A stretch of DNA of 52,575 nucleotides from Methylibium sp. GTDB taxonomy: Bacteria; Pseudomonadota; Gammaproteobacteria; Burkholderiales; Burkholderiaceae_C. The stretch spans positions 1-52,575 of the forward strand of contig PNNH01000006.1 of NCBI GenBank assembly GCA_013824165.1, given 5' to 3'. The notes beneath the pieces are model-generated. The model did no database searches and was not told where the DNA came from. It saw only the letters and a program-made list of their open reading frames with translations. Positions 1 to 7,350 of this stretch are shown here, one piece after another. The position numbers and the translations under genes were made by a program. Positions within the stretch are counted from its first letter, which is position 1, and each line of letters begins with the position of its first letter.

Positions 1-72
1 ATGCTGGACCACTACCAGCAGACCAAGAACCTGCTGGTCAGCTATTCGCCGAACGCGCTGGGATTCTTCTGA
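1..72 (+). CDS. C-terminal tail of an unidentified protein (5' end outside window)
   Basis: The first 72 bases read in frame 1 as a 23-residue tail ending ...SPNALGFF followed by TGA at 70-72. An ATG happens to sit at base 1, but nothing shows that it is the true start, so this is most likely the 3' end of a gene that begins to the left. The tail is too short to assign a family. It converges on the minus-strand gene ending at 91, with an 18-base gap. I do not recognise the protein. Confidence 0.4.
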   Translation: MLDHYQQTKNLLVSYSPNALGFF

Positions 73-90
73 GTCCGGGCCGTATCCGGC

Positions 91-1170
91 TCACGGGGCC
101 TGCGGCTCCGTCGGCCGCAGCGCCCGGGCGGCGGCGGCGTGCCAGACCGGCGCGCTGTCCGCCGCCTCCAACACATGGCATGCGGCCACCAGCTTGATGA
201 CATGGTCGTCGTGCTGGGCGATGGCACCGGCAGCGAGCGCAGCCCAGCCGGGCAGCACCGCTACGTCCACTGGCGCCAGCGCCGCCGTGCCCCGTACCGC
301 GCCGCTGGCCATCAGCGCCGCGGCGGCGGCGCTGATGAAGTGCGGGTACGCCGACGAGTCATCCAGCCAGGGCCGCAGCGCCATCATCGCCGCGCTGGCG
401 GTGACCATGTGCAGCACGGTGAAGCTAGCCGTGGCTGCATATAGCGCCGCCGCGGCGCGGGCCAGCGCCGGCAGCTCGGTGGCGGGCAGACGGGTGGCGA
501 TGGCCTGCCAGTCCGCTCGCTCACCCCAGTCGGCCATGCGCTCCGAGATCAAGCCACGTTTGGGCATGGCCTCGGCGCTGGGCAGCGCGCGCAGCGCGGC
601 CAGCCAATCGGGCAGGGCCAGCGGCCGCGTGTCGCTCGGTTCAGGCAGGGGCTGGTGACGGCTCGCCCAGTAGGCCAGGGCGGCAGCCAGCTCGCCTTCG
701 TGGCCATGGCGCACGGCATGTCCGGCGCGGATCAGGCCGTGGAAGGCCACGCCACCGACACCGGCCATCAGCGCCGGCAGCTCGGTGCGCAGCAGCGTAT
801 CGCGGCCATCGGCGGCCAGTGCGGCGCGGTAGTGTGCGAACCACTGCGGATAGTCGCCGATGCGGCCGAACTGCAGCGGCCGTTCGGCAGCCGACGGTTT
901 GGTCGGCATCGGCTGCAGCCGTACGCCGTAGTGCGCGTTGAATTCGCGCAGCCGCGCGCTGGAGGCGCCCAGCTGCTGCAGCGCGTCCAGCGCCATCGGC
1001 AGGTGCGAGCTGAGCTGCGCGCGGTATTCGGGGCGCAAGCCCAGCCCTTCGTCCAGCAGCGCCAGCAGGGTGGCGTGGCTATCGTCTCTGGTGGGCGTCT
1101 CATTACTGTCGGGGCTGAGGTCTGCGCCGGCTGTGCTCGGCGTGCTTGCGTTTGTCAGGGTCAGCATCAT
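91..1170 (-). CDS. Questin oxidase-like protein (DUF4243 family), SoxR-box controlled
   Basis: A predicted protein of about 359 residues. Its central block (FHGLIRAGHAVR, followed by EGELAAALAYWAS) is typical of the questin-oxidase-like / DUF4243 family. Fungal members perform cofactor-free Baeyer-Villiger-type ring opening of anthraquinones; bacterial members are largely uncharacterised, so the substrate here is unknown. The frame is open back to an ATG at 1218, but that codon lies upstream of the SoxR-type -10 element. The ATG at 1170 has a GAGG motif just upstream and lies downstream of the promoter, so it is chosen; a second ATG follows immediately. The gene is divergent from soxR and probably part of a redox-cycling-agent response. 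Family call fairly sure, function inferred. Confidence 0.75.
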   Translation of the reverse strand: MMLTLTNASTPSTAGADLSPDSNETPTRDDSHATLLALLDEGLGLRPEYRAQLSSHLPMALDALQQLGASSARLREFNAHYGVRLQPMPTKPSAAERPLQFGRIGDYPQWFAHYRAALAADGRDTLLRTELPALMAGVGGVAFHGLIRAGHAVRHGHEGELAAALAYWASRHQPLPEPSDTRPLALPDWLAALRALPSAEAMPKRGLISERMADWGERADWQAIATRLPATELPALARAAAALYAATASFTVLHMVTASAAMMALRPWLDDSSAYPHFISAAAAALMASGAVRGTAALAPVDVAVLPGWAALAAGAIAQHDDHVIKLVAACHVLEAADSAPVWHAAAARALRPTEPQAP

Positions 1171-1203
1171 GGCCTCGTCTTGATGAAGTGGATCACGGGC
1201 CAG

Positions 1204-1234
1204 ACAATGCAAGTTCAAGTGAACTTGAAGTCAA
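1204..1234 (-). promoter_or_regulatory. SoxR box within a 19-bp-spacer promoter of the questin-oxidase-like gene
   Basis: On the minus strand TTGACT (1229-1234) and CATTGT (1204-1209) form a -35/-10 pair separated by exactly 19 bp. This overlong spacer is typical of MerR/SoxR-activated promoters. The spacer contains the inverted repeat TTCAAGT-GA-ACTTGAA (1214-1229), very close to the known SoxR box core CTCAAGTTAACTTGAG. The predicted transcript start lies near 1197, about 27 bases before the start codon at 1170. The divergent soxR ATG is at 1242, so SoxR bound here could also affect its own gene. Confidence 0.85.
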
Positions 1235-1241
1235 ACCGACG

Positions 1242-1766
1242 ATGAGCAAGACCCTGCTAAGACTGGGGGCGGCAGCCCGCAGCGCTGAAGATGCCGACCT
1301 GCCGGACGGCAGCATTGCCGGCTGGATCGCCATCGGCGAGCTGGCGCGGCGCTCCGGCGTGCCGGCCAGCGCGCTGCGCTTCTACGAGGAACGCGGCTTG
1401 ATTGCCGGTGGGCGCAGTGCTTCAGGCCGGCGCCAGTACCCGCGCCATGTGCTGCGCCGCGTTGGCTTCATACGCGCCGCGCAGAATATTGGCCTGGCGC
1501 TGGACGAGATCGCCGCCGCGCTGGCCTCCTTGCCCGAAGGCCGCACGCCCACCAAGGCCGACTGGCAGCGCCTCTCGGCCGGCTGGACGCCGCTGCTGGA
1601 GGCGCGCATTGCCGCGCTGACGCGCCTGCGCGACCAGCTCGGCGCCTGCATCGGCTGTGGCTGCCTGTCGTTGAAGGCCTGCAAGCTCTACAACCCGCAG
1701 GACCGGGCGGCGGTGAAGGGCAGTGGGGCGAGGTATTTGGTGGGCGACAAGCCGGTGGCTGACTGA
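1242..1766 (+). CDS. soxR: Redox-sensitive transcriptional activator SoxR
   Basis: A 174-residue MerR-family regulator. The MerR DNA-binding region (IGELARRSGVPASALRFYEERGLI) begins around residue 30. The C-terminal cluster motif CIGCGCLSLKAC places cysteines at 136, 139, 141 and 147, exactly the CX2CXCX5C pattern that binds the [2Fe-2S] cluster in SoxR. Oxidation of that cluster activates target promoters. The ATG at 1242 gives an N-terminal extension of about 20-25 residues compared with the 154-residue E. coli protein; an upstream in-frame start at 1146 would lie inside the divergent gene's leader and is rejected. A SoxR box lies directly upstream. A second, broken copy of the 3' end occurs at 3041-3146. 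Confidence 0.93.
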   Translation: MSKTLLRLGAAARSAEDADLPDGSIAGWIAIGELARRSGVPASALRFYEERGLIAGGRSASGRRQYPRHVLRRVGFIRAAQNIGLALDEIAAALASLPEGRTPTKADWQRLSAGWTPLLEARIAALTRLRDQLGACIGCGCLSLKACKLYNPQDRAAVKGSGARYLVGDKPVAD

Positions 1767-1825
1767 GTCTGCCCGCGCGTCAGCGATGCTGTCGGGAACA
1801 GCGACAGGCGCACAGTCGGACAGGA

Positions 1826-2920
1826 TCAAGGCACGATGGCCGTGAAGAGATAGACCGCAAAGAGCACCAGGTGGATGGTCCCCTGCATCACCGTGGTCCG
1901 TCCAGTGCCGAGTGACAGGGACGCCACGATCAGCGACAGCATGAGCAGGACGGTGGATTTGTCGTCGATGCCCAACGAGAGCGTCCAGCCGGTTGCCAGT
2001 GACACCATGGCCACGGCAGGGATGGTCAAGCCGATGCTGGCGAGCGCGGAGCCCAGGGCCAGGTTCAGGCTGGTTTGCAGGCGATTGGCCTGCGCGGCCT
2101 GATATGCGGCAATGCTCTCGGGCAACAGGACCACCCCTGCGATGATGATGCCGACCAGGGCCTTGGGGGCGCCCAGTTGTGCGACGACGGACTCCAGTGT
2201 AGGTGAGAGAGACTTCGCCAGCAGCACGACGCCGCCCAGACAGATGAGCAGCAGGCCTGCACTGATCACGGCCATCCTTGTGGAGGGCGGCGGTGCATGC
2301 ACGGCTTCGTTACTGGCAGAGACAGCGGGCAGAAAATAGTCGCGGTGCCGCACCGTCTGTACCAGGATGAACGTGCCGTAGAGCACCAGCGAGATGATGG
2401 CGATGAACGTCAGCTGGCTGGGGCTGTAAACCGGACCGGCGGCGCTTGTGGTGTAGTTGGGCAGCACCATGGTGAGCACGGCGATGGCGGCCAGTGTCGC
2501 AAGCGCCGCGGAGACCCCGTACAGGCCGAATGACTGCTCCCCGTGCCGGCGAGCGCCGCTCAGCAAGCACAGGCCGACCATGCCATTGAGGATGATCATC
2601 ACCGAGGCGAAGACGGTGTCCCGCGCCAGGCCGGTGGCCGCTTCCCCGCCCGCGATCATCAACGACACGATCAAGGCGACCTCGATGGCTGTCACCGCGA
2701 TCGCCAGCACCAGGGTGCCGTAGGGCTCACCGACCTTGTGCGCGACCACCTCGGCATGAAAGACTGCAGCCAAAATTCCGGCGATCAGGCCACCCGCCAG
2801 CAAAAGCTGCAGCAGGCCACCCAGCGCTGCAGCAGCACCAGATTGGGCAAGGATGAACAGTACCCACGCAGCGGCGGGGCACAGGACAGACCAGACAGGC
2901 AGGCGGGAGCTGAGCTTCAT
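1826..2920 (-). CDS. chaA: ChaA-type calcium/sodium:proton antiporter
   Basis: A 364-residue inner-membrane protein with about eleven hydrophobic segments, matching the Ca2+:cation antiporter (CaCA) family, ChaA branch. The two conserved alpha repeats are visible: one around GEPYGTLVLAIAVTAIEVAL with its acidic residue, the other around VLLPESIAAYQAA in the second half. ChaA exports Ca2+ or Na+/K+ in exchange for protons and helps at alkaline pH or high salt. Length fits the family (E. coli 366). It is a single gene converging on soxR. Codon and base use look somewhat less GC-rich than the flanks, which could mean later acquisition, but this was judged by eye only. Confidence 0.9.
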   Translation of the reverse strand: MKLSSRLPVWSVLCPAAAWVLFILAQSGAAAALGGLLQLLLAGGLIAGILAAVFHAEVVAHKVGEPYGTLVLAIAVTAIEVALIVSLMIAGGEAATGLARDTVFASVMIILNGMVGLCLLSGARRHGEQSFGLYGVSAALATLAAIAVLTMVLPNYTTSAAGPVYSPSQLTFIAIISLVLYGTFILVQTVRHRDYFLPAVSASNEAVHAPPPSTRMAVISAGLLLICLGGVVLLAKSLSPTLESVVAQLGAPKALVGIIIAGVVLLPESIAAYQAAQANRLQTSLNLALGSALASIGLTIPAVAMVSLATGWTLSLGIDDKSTVLLMLSLIVASLSLGTGRTTVMQGTIHLVLFAVYLFTAIVP

Positions 2921-2962
2921 GGGCTCAGTCTATCGAAGCGACTGAACCGCATGACGGGAACT

Positions 2963-3028
2963 CTCACATCCCCTTGAACAACTTTCTATCGCTGCGGCTG
3001 GCTTCCAGCTTCTCGCTGCTGCCCTTGA
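2963..3028 (-). pseudogene. Remnant of the 3' end of a LytTR response-regulator gene
   Basis: These 66 bases closely match the 3' end of the intact LytTR gene at 3757-3822, including an identical run CTCACATCCCCTTGAACAACT. In the same minus-strand frame they encode a tail like KGSSEKLEASRS...LFKGM, against KGSTEKLEVSRS...LFKGM in the intact gene. The similarity stops abruptly at about 3028, where it abuts a soxR-like 3' fragment on the other strand. No start or DNA-binding domain remains, so it cannot be functional. It is probably left by duplication and deletion. Confidence 0.75.
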
Positions 3029-3040
3029 GGTCGACTGCAG

Positions 3041-3146
3041 CTGCCTGTCGCTGAAGGCCTGCAAGCTCTACAACCCGCAGGACCGGGCGGCGGTGAAGGG
3101 CAGTGGGGCGAGGTATTTGGTGAGGGACAAGCCGATGGCGGGATGA
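3041..3146 (+). pseudogene. Remnant of a second soxR 3' end
   Basis: Bases 3041-3122 match 1661-1742 of soxR with one visible mismatch, and the match decays up to the stop codon (TGA 3144-3146). The frame encodes CLSLKACKLYNPQDR and then a slightly different tail ending KPMAG. Only the last two cluster cysteines and the tail survive; DNA-binding and dimerisation regions are absent. The remnant lies head-on against the LytTR remnant at 2963-3028. High nucleotide identity suggests a recent soxR paralogue or duplication, later deleted. Confidence 0.8.
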
Positions 3147-3207
3147 GCGGCTCAAGCCGGGCGGCGCGCGATCCGGGTGCGCGCCAGCCCGCCTGATGCA
3201 ACTGCGG

Positions 3208-3738
3208 CTACTGAGGCGACGGGCGGTGATCGAAACTCAGCACCCTGGCCAGTTTCCATTGATCGCCCACGCGCTTCCACAGGTGAACGAACTGCGCCGC
3301 TTCAGCCCCAGGCTCACCGGCGCGTGAAAACCGGTGTCGCCCAATCTGTATGGCGCCGTAGCCCTGCAGCGGATAGACCTCAAGACTGCCAGGCACCAGC
3401 GTCCGAGTGACACCTTGCTCGCGAGGACAGGACTTCAAGCGGCGAACGTCATCGCCGTAACTCGCGCCCGTCTTGTCGTGGTAGAACTCCGCGTCGTCGG
3501 TGAACAGCGCGGCGAATCTGGCGGCATCGCAGCTGACGAACGCGGCTTCAAAGAGGCCGCCATCCATGCGTGCGAGCTCGTCGTAAAGCGGGCCGCTGCG
3601 CGCTGAAGCTTGTGCAAAGCAGACGGGCGTGAAGACGGCCAGCAGCGCAGCGATTACCCGCTGGCGCCAGCAGGAGTAGGCTGAAGAAGTGCCTTGGCGC
3701 TGCTGGCCTCCTGCCTTGAGAGCGGTAAGCGTGTCCAT
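3208..3738 (-). CDS. Exported DUF4440 / SnoaL-like (NTF2-fold) protein
   Basis: A 176-residue protein. A hydrophobic stretch at residues 28-42 (VIAALLAVFTPVCFA) followed by QAS looks like a signal peptide with a long N-region. The remaining ~130 residues match DUF4440/SnoaL-like NTF2-fold proteins (DAARFAALFTDDAEFYHDKTG and a C-terminal WKLARVLSFDHRP). Such domains are small hydrophobic pockets with varied or unknown roles. The ATG at 3738 is preceded by AAGGAGC at good spacing. It lies 19 bases downstream of the LytTR regulator gene and is probably the last cistron of that operon. Function unknown. Confidence 0.75.
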   Translation of the reverse strand: MDTLTALKAGGQQRQGTSSAYSCWRQRVIAALLAVFTPVCFAQASARSGPLYDELARMDGGLFEAAFVSCDAARFAALFTDDAEFYHDKTGASYGDDVRRLKSCPREQGVTRTLVPGSLEVYPLQGYGAIQIGRHRFSRAGEPGAEAAQFVHLWKRVGDQWKLARVLSFDHRPSPQ

Positions 3739-3757
3739 GGTGCTCCTTGGTGCGCCC

Positions 3758-4621
3758 TCACATCCCCTTGAACAACTGCGTGTAGCTGCGGCTGACTTCC
3801 AGCTTCTCGGTGCTGCCCTTGATGCCCACCAACTGGCGGCCGCGGAAGTCGCGGGTGATGCCGGCGATCGCCTTCACGTTGACCAGGGTCGAGCGGTGGA
3901 TCTGCCAGAACAGGGCCGGGTCCAGTTCATCGACCAGTTCCTTGATCGGCTTGCGGATCAGCGCTTCCAGCGTGGCGGTCTGCACGCGGGTGTATTTTTC
4001 GTCGCTGATGAAGAACAGCACGTCCTCCACCGGAATCATCTGGATGGCCTGGCCGACGGTGGCCTGGATCCATTGCAGATAGGCCGGCGTGCCGCCCGGG
4101 TTGAGCTGGGCCGAGAGCTTGTGCAGCAGCTGTTGCAGCGGGGCGGTGGCCGGCGCCACGGCCTGGTTCTCACCGCCGTTGCCGTTGTGGCGTGCGGCCA
4201 GGCGCTTCTTGATGCGGGCCACCGTCACCAGCAGGCGCTCGCGCTCGGCAGGCTTCAACACATAGTCGGCCACGCCCTGCTCGAAGGCCTCCACCGCATA
4301 TTGGTCGTAGGCGGTGATGAAGACGATCTCGGGCACCAGCCAGCTGTCGTCGTCGCCAGCGTCGGGCAACTGAGCGATCTGGCGTGCGGCGTCCACGCCG
4401 GTGAGGCCGGGCATGCGGATGTCCAGGAAGACCAGATCGGGCTTGTGCTGCTTCACCAGTTCCACGGCTTCGAGGCCGTTCTTGGCTTCGGCCACGATGT
4501 CCAGATCGGGCCAGGCTTCGGTGAGGCGGCTGCGCAGCTGTTCGCGCATCAGTCGTTCGTCGTCGGCCAGCACGGCGCGCACGCGGGTGCCGGCGAGGGA
4601 TGCAGGGGTGGTGTCGTTCAT
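3758..4621 (-). CDS. LytTR-family response regulator
   Basis: A 287-residue two-component regulator. The receiver domain (residues ~13-130) has acidic residues D20/D21, phospho-acceptor D67 in VFLDIRMPG, the conserved T in FITAYD, and K in DYVLKPAE. The C-terminal LytTR DNA-binding domain (about 180-285) contains VLFFISDEKYTRV and FWQIHRSTLVNVKAI. It should be phosphorylated by the LytS-like kinase encoded two genes upstream. It follows the membrane-protein gene after 16 bases and precedes the DUF4440 gene by 19, so all four are probably one operon. A decayed copy of its 3' end lies at 2963-3028. Confidence 0.92.
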   Translation of the reverse strand: MNDTTPASLAGTRVRAVLADDERLMREQLRSRLTEAWPDLDIVAEAKNGLEAVELVKQHKPDLVFLDIRMPGLTGVDAARQIAQLPDAGDDDSWLVPEIVFITAYDQYAVEAFEQGVADYVLKPAERERLLVTVARIKKRLAARHNGNGGENQAVAPATAPLQQLLHKLSAQLNPGGTPAYLQWIQATVGQAIQMIPVEDVLFFISDEKYTRVQTATLEALIRKPIKELVDELDPALFWQIHRSTLVNVKAIAGITRDFRGRQLVGIKGSTEKLEVSRSYTQLFKGM

Positions 4622-4637
4622 GGCGGCGAGGTTAGCG

Positions 4638-5069
4638 TCATTGCGGCGCGGTGGTGGCGCCAGGCGCCTGGGGTTTGTACGGTGCCACAGCCACCGGCTT
4701 GCGGCGCAGCAGCCACCACAGCAGCAGCACCAGCAGGATCAGCGGCGAGCCGACCAGGGCGCCGACGCCCGCGACCACCGCCAGCACCAGGGCCACCACG
4801 CCGGCCACGAACATCAGCGGCAGGGCCACGCCCAGCAGCAGCGTCAGCGGCAGCACCACGGCCAGCACGAACAAGGTGATGCCGGCGGCGAACAGCAGGC
4901 TGCCCCAGTGCGCGGCGCTGAGCGCGTGCACCGGGATGTCCTCGCCATTGATGCTGATGCTCACCTCGGGGTGGCTGGAGATCTCCTGCCACAGCAGCAC
5001 GCCGCCGACGGCGGCCGCCAGGGCCAGGATCAGGCTCAGCGCCAGGGACCATTTCAGGAAGCTTTTCAT
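4638..5069 (-). CDS. Small inner-membrane protein between LytS-type kinase and LytTR regulator
   Basis: A 143-residue protein. An N-terminal membrane segment (residues ~5-28) is followed by a short, probably periplasmic loop (SSHPEVSISINGEDIPVHAL), then a long run of Leu/Val/Ala/Gly-rich segments giving three or four more membrane spans, and a basic, proline-rich cytoplasmic tail. Its ATG overlaps the stop of the kinase gene by four bases, so translation is coupled and the product probably works with the kinase-regulator pair. I do not recognise a named family. Confidence 0.75.
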   Translation of the reverse strand: MKSFLKWSLALSLILALAAAVGGVLLWQEISSHPEVSISINGEDIPVHALSAAHWGSLLFAAGITLFVLAVVLPLTLLLGVALPLMFVAGVVALVLAVVAGVGALVGSPLILLVLLLWWLLRRKPVAVAPYKPQAPGATTAPQ

Positions 5070-6532
5070 GCGTGGGCTCCTTGGGTGTTGTCGTCGTCGT
5101 GCTTGCGTGCCGTCGTGTAGGGCACGGTGATGGTCACCACGGTGCCGCTGGGCTGGTTCTCGGCCACCGTGACACTGGCCTTGCTGCCGAACAGCAGAGC
5201 CAGGCGCTCGCGGATATTGGCCAGACCCACGCCGGTGCCCTGGGTGGCTGCGCGGCCGAATCCCAGGCCGGTGTCGGCCACGGTGACGGCCAGCTTGCCG
5301 TGCAGGATCTCGGCCTTGACCTTGAGGCTGCCGCCCTCGGCCTTGGGCTCCAGGCCATGCTTGATTGCGTTTTCGACCAGGCTCTGGATCATCATCGGCG
5401 GGAACTCGGCCGACATCAGGCCTTCGGGCACGTCGATCTCGGTCTGCAGGCGCTCTTCCATGCGCACCTTGAGGATTTCCAGATAGGGCTTGATGACGGC
5501 CAGCTCGCGGCCCAGATCGCGCCCGCCGTTGGCATTGGCCTCGCGCATGGTGGGCATCGAGGCGCGCAGCAACGCGATCAGGTTCTTCTGCATCTGCGAG
5601 GCCCGCGGCGGGTCGGTCTCGATCAGGTGGTCGATAGAGGCCAGCGTGTTGAACAGGAAGTGCGGTTCCACCTGGGCCTGCATCGCGGCCATGCGGGCCT
5701 CTACCACCTGGCGCTTCAGTGATTCGGCCTCGGCCGTCTCGGCGGCCTTGGCGGCCTTCACCTCGGCCTGGAAGCGGCCCTTGTAGCTGGCCTTGATGAT
5801 GGCCGAGGCGATCACCAGCAGCACCGCCAAATCGACCAGGAAATCGCCGAACTTGATCACCCGCACCTTTTGGCGAGGCCGATCGGCCAGGGCCTCGGCT
5901 TCGTCGCGGGCCGCGTCTGCCTCGGCACGGGCTGCGTCTGCCTCGGCACGGGCCTCTTCGGCGTCGCGCTGGGCCTGGCGGGCCTGTTCGACCGCAGCCT
6001 CGATTTCGGCGCGGGCTTCCTCGACCGCCTCCCGCACGTCCTCCGGCTGCGCCGACTTCGGCAGACGGATCTCCAGCGAGGGCAGGCCGCCGCTGAGCGA
6101 CACGCTGGCTGCCGGCGCGACGGCAGAGGCTGGGGCCGAGGCCGCCGCTGGCACTGGAGCAGCCTTGCCCTTTTCGCGCGGCACGATCCGCACGCCGCGC
6201 TCGTCGATCGTCACCTCGTAGTGGATCGGTTCCTTGGGCGACGCGGGCTTGGCCGCCTCGACAGGCTTGGCCGGTTCGGCCGGGGGCTTGGCGGGCTTGG
6301 CCGGCTTGGCGGGACGTGCCGGGGCTGGCTCCACCGTTTCGGTAATGCGCCAGCTGGGCAGCAGGCCTTCCAGCACATTGGCGCCGATCAGCGTCAGGAT
6401 GGCCAGCACGATGAAGCGCTTCCAGCTCATCGCCACCAGCCAGTTGGCATAGGCGTGGAAACCGCGCACCGAAACGGCCGAGAAATGCTGCCAGCGCTGG
6501 TAGAGGGTGGGGGGAGTGGAAGCCTGGTTCAT
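5066..6532 (-). CDS. LytS/YehU-type sensor histidine kinase
   Basis: A 488-residue membrane kinase. A transmembrane segment (residues ~38-60) is followed by an extended Pro/Ala/Lys-rich stretch (repeated PAKPAKP units), a small segment (HYEVTIDERGVRIVP), and an Ala/Glu/Arg-rich heptad region that should form a coiled coil. A second transmembrane segment (~250-273) precedes the cytoplasmic kinase. The His_kinase box EPHFLFNTL has phospho-acceptor H291; the ATPase has VENAIKHGLE, DTGLGFG and GTGVGLANIRERL. The ATG at 6532 is chosen because the longer frame runs through proline-rich sequence and a terminator; its Shine-Dalgarno site is weak. First gene of the operon. Confidence 0.9.
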   Translation of the reverse strand: MNQASTPPTLYQRWQHFSAVSVRGFHAYANWLVAMSWKRFIVLAILTLIGANVLEGLLPSWRITETVEPAPARPAKPAKPAKPPAEPAKPVEAAKPASPKEPIHYEVTIDERGVRIVPREKGKAAPVPAAASAPASAVAPAASVSLSGGLPSLEIRLPKSAQPEDVREAVEEARAEIEAAVEQARQAQRDAEEARAEADAARAEADAARDEAEALADRPRQKVRVIKFGDFLVDLAVLLVIASAIIKASYKGRFQAEVKAAKAAETAEAESLKRQVVEARMAAMQAQVEPHFLFNTLASIDHLIETDPPRASQMQKNLIALLRASMPTMREANANGGRDLGRELAVIKPYLEILKVRMEERLQTEIDVPEGLMSAEFPPMMIQSLVENAIKHGLEPKAEGGSLKVKAEILHGKLAVTVADTGLGFGRAATQGTGVGLANIRERLALLFGSKASVTVAENQPSGTVVTITVPYTTARKHDDDNTQGAHA

Positions 6533-6661
6533 GGGGGGACCTTGTATGGCTGTGCACTGTACGCAAGGTCCGGGGTGCCGCCCACGTGGGCGCGACACGC
6601 CGCAGAAGTCCGGGGATGACTTGCAGCAGGGGCGGACAGGCCGGCCGCCCTGTCCCCAGAC

Positions 6662-6709
6662 AAAACCCAAGCAAAACAAAGACAAACGCCCCGGGCGGGG
6701 CCGGGGCGT
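6662..6709 (-). terminator. Rho-independent terminator of the b561-YceI operon
   Basis: On the minus strand the sequence forms ACGCCCC...GGGGCGT (arms 6703-6709 and 6686-6692), with further GC pairing possible inside, followed by a T-rich tract (TTTGTCTTTGTTTT, about 6672-6685). It lies about 27 bases downstream of the stop of the first YceI gene, in the correct orientation to end that operon before the LytS-type operon begins. Confidence 0.8.
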
Positions 6710-6735
6710 CTGGGGGGAGGGGCGGTCAGCCGGGT

Positions 6736-7305
6736 TTACTGGCGCACGGCCTCGACCTGGATGATCAGCTTGACCAGCTTGGGGAAACCCCAGTTCAGGC
6801 CGTAGTCCACGCCCCATTGGCTGCGGTCGATGGTGGTCTCGAAATCGCCGCCGCAGACCTCGCGCTTGAGCATCGGGCTCTGGTAGCAGGCGAAGTTGGT
6901 GGCCTTCAGGGTCACCGGGTTGGTCTTGTCCTTCAGCGTCAGCGTGCCGCTGACTTCGCTGACCTTGTCGCCGTTGAAGACGAACTTGTCGCCGACGAAC
7001 TTGGCGGTCGGGAACTTGGCGGCGGCGAAGAAGTCGTCGCCCGTCAGGTGCTTGTCAAAGGCCGGCGTGCCGGTGCTGATGGCGCTCATGTCCAGCGTGA
7101 TCTCGACCTTGCCGGTCTTGGCGGCCTTGTCCAGCGTGACCATGCCCTCTTTCTTGTCGAAGCGGCCGCGGTTGGTCGAGGCGCCGAAGTGGCTGATCTC
7201 GAAGGTGGCGAAGGTGTGCGTCGGGTCGATCGCGTAGTTGGCGCTCTGAGCTTGAGCGAAGCCGGCGGCGGCCAGCGCGAGGGCGGCGATGAGGGTCTTC
7301 TTCAT
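6736..7305 (-). CDS. Periplasmic YceI-family protein (first of two)
   Basis: A 189-residue YceI-family protein. Residues 1-19 form a clear signal peptide (MKKTLIAALALAAAGFAQA). The mature part begins with the family's typical YAIDPTHTFATFEISHFG, followed by the beta-barrel lipocalin-like fold that binds isoprenoid quinones or other amphiphiles in characterised homologues. The C-terminal motif RSQWGVDYGL is also typical. It is the last gene of a three-gene minus-strand unit with a second YceI paralogue and a cytochrome b561, a common partnership suggesting periplasmic electron or quinone handling. Confidence 0.92.
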   Translation of the reverse strand: MKKTLIAALALAAAGFAQAQSANYAIDPTHTFATFEISHFGASTNRGRFDKKEGMVTLDKAAKTGKVEITLDMSAISTGTPAFDKHLTGDDFFAAAKFPTAKFVGDKFVFNGDKVSEVSGTLTLKDKTNPVTLKATNFACYQSPMLKREVCGGDFETTIDRSQWGVDYGLNWGFPKLVKLIIQVEAVRQ

Positions 7306-7350
7306 GGGGCCTTTCGGGGGTGGGTTGGGGTTGCGGGGACTGGGGCTTAC

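Noticed and set aside
5930-6310. Short sequence repeats (CCTCGGCACGGGC and GGCTTGG units) as regulatory or CRISPR-like repeats
   Set aside because: They are in frame and encode the Ala/Glu coiled coil and the Pro-Ala-Lys stretch of the kinase; there are no spacers or cas genes.
4638-6674. Single 678-residue minus-strand protein spanning the kinase and membrane-protein genes
   Set aside because: Only its last 143 residues look like a protein; the rest is a shadow frame of the kinase gene.
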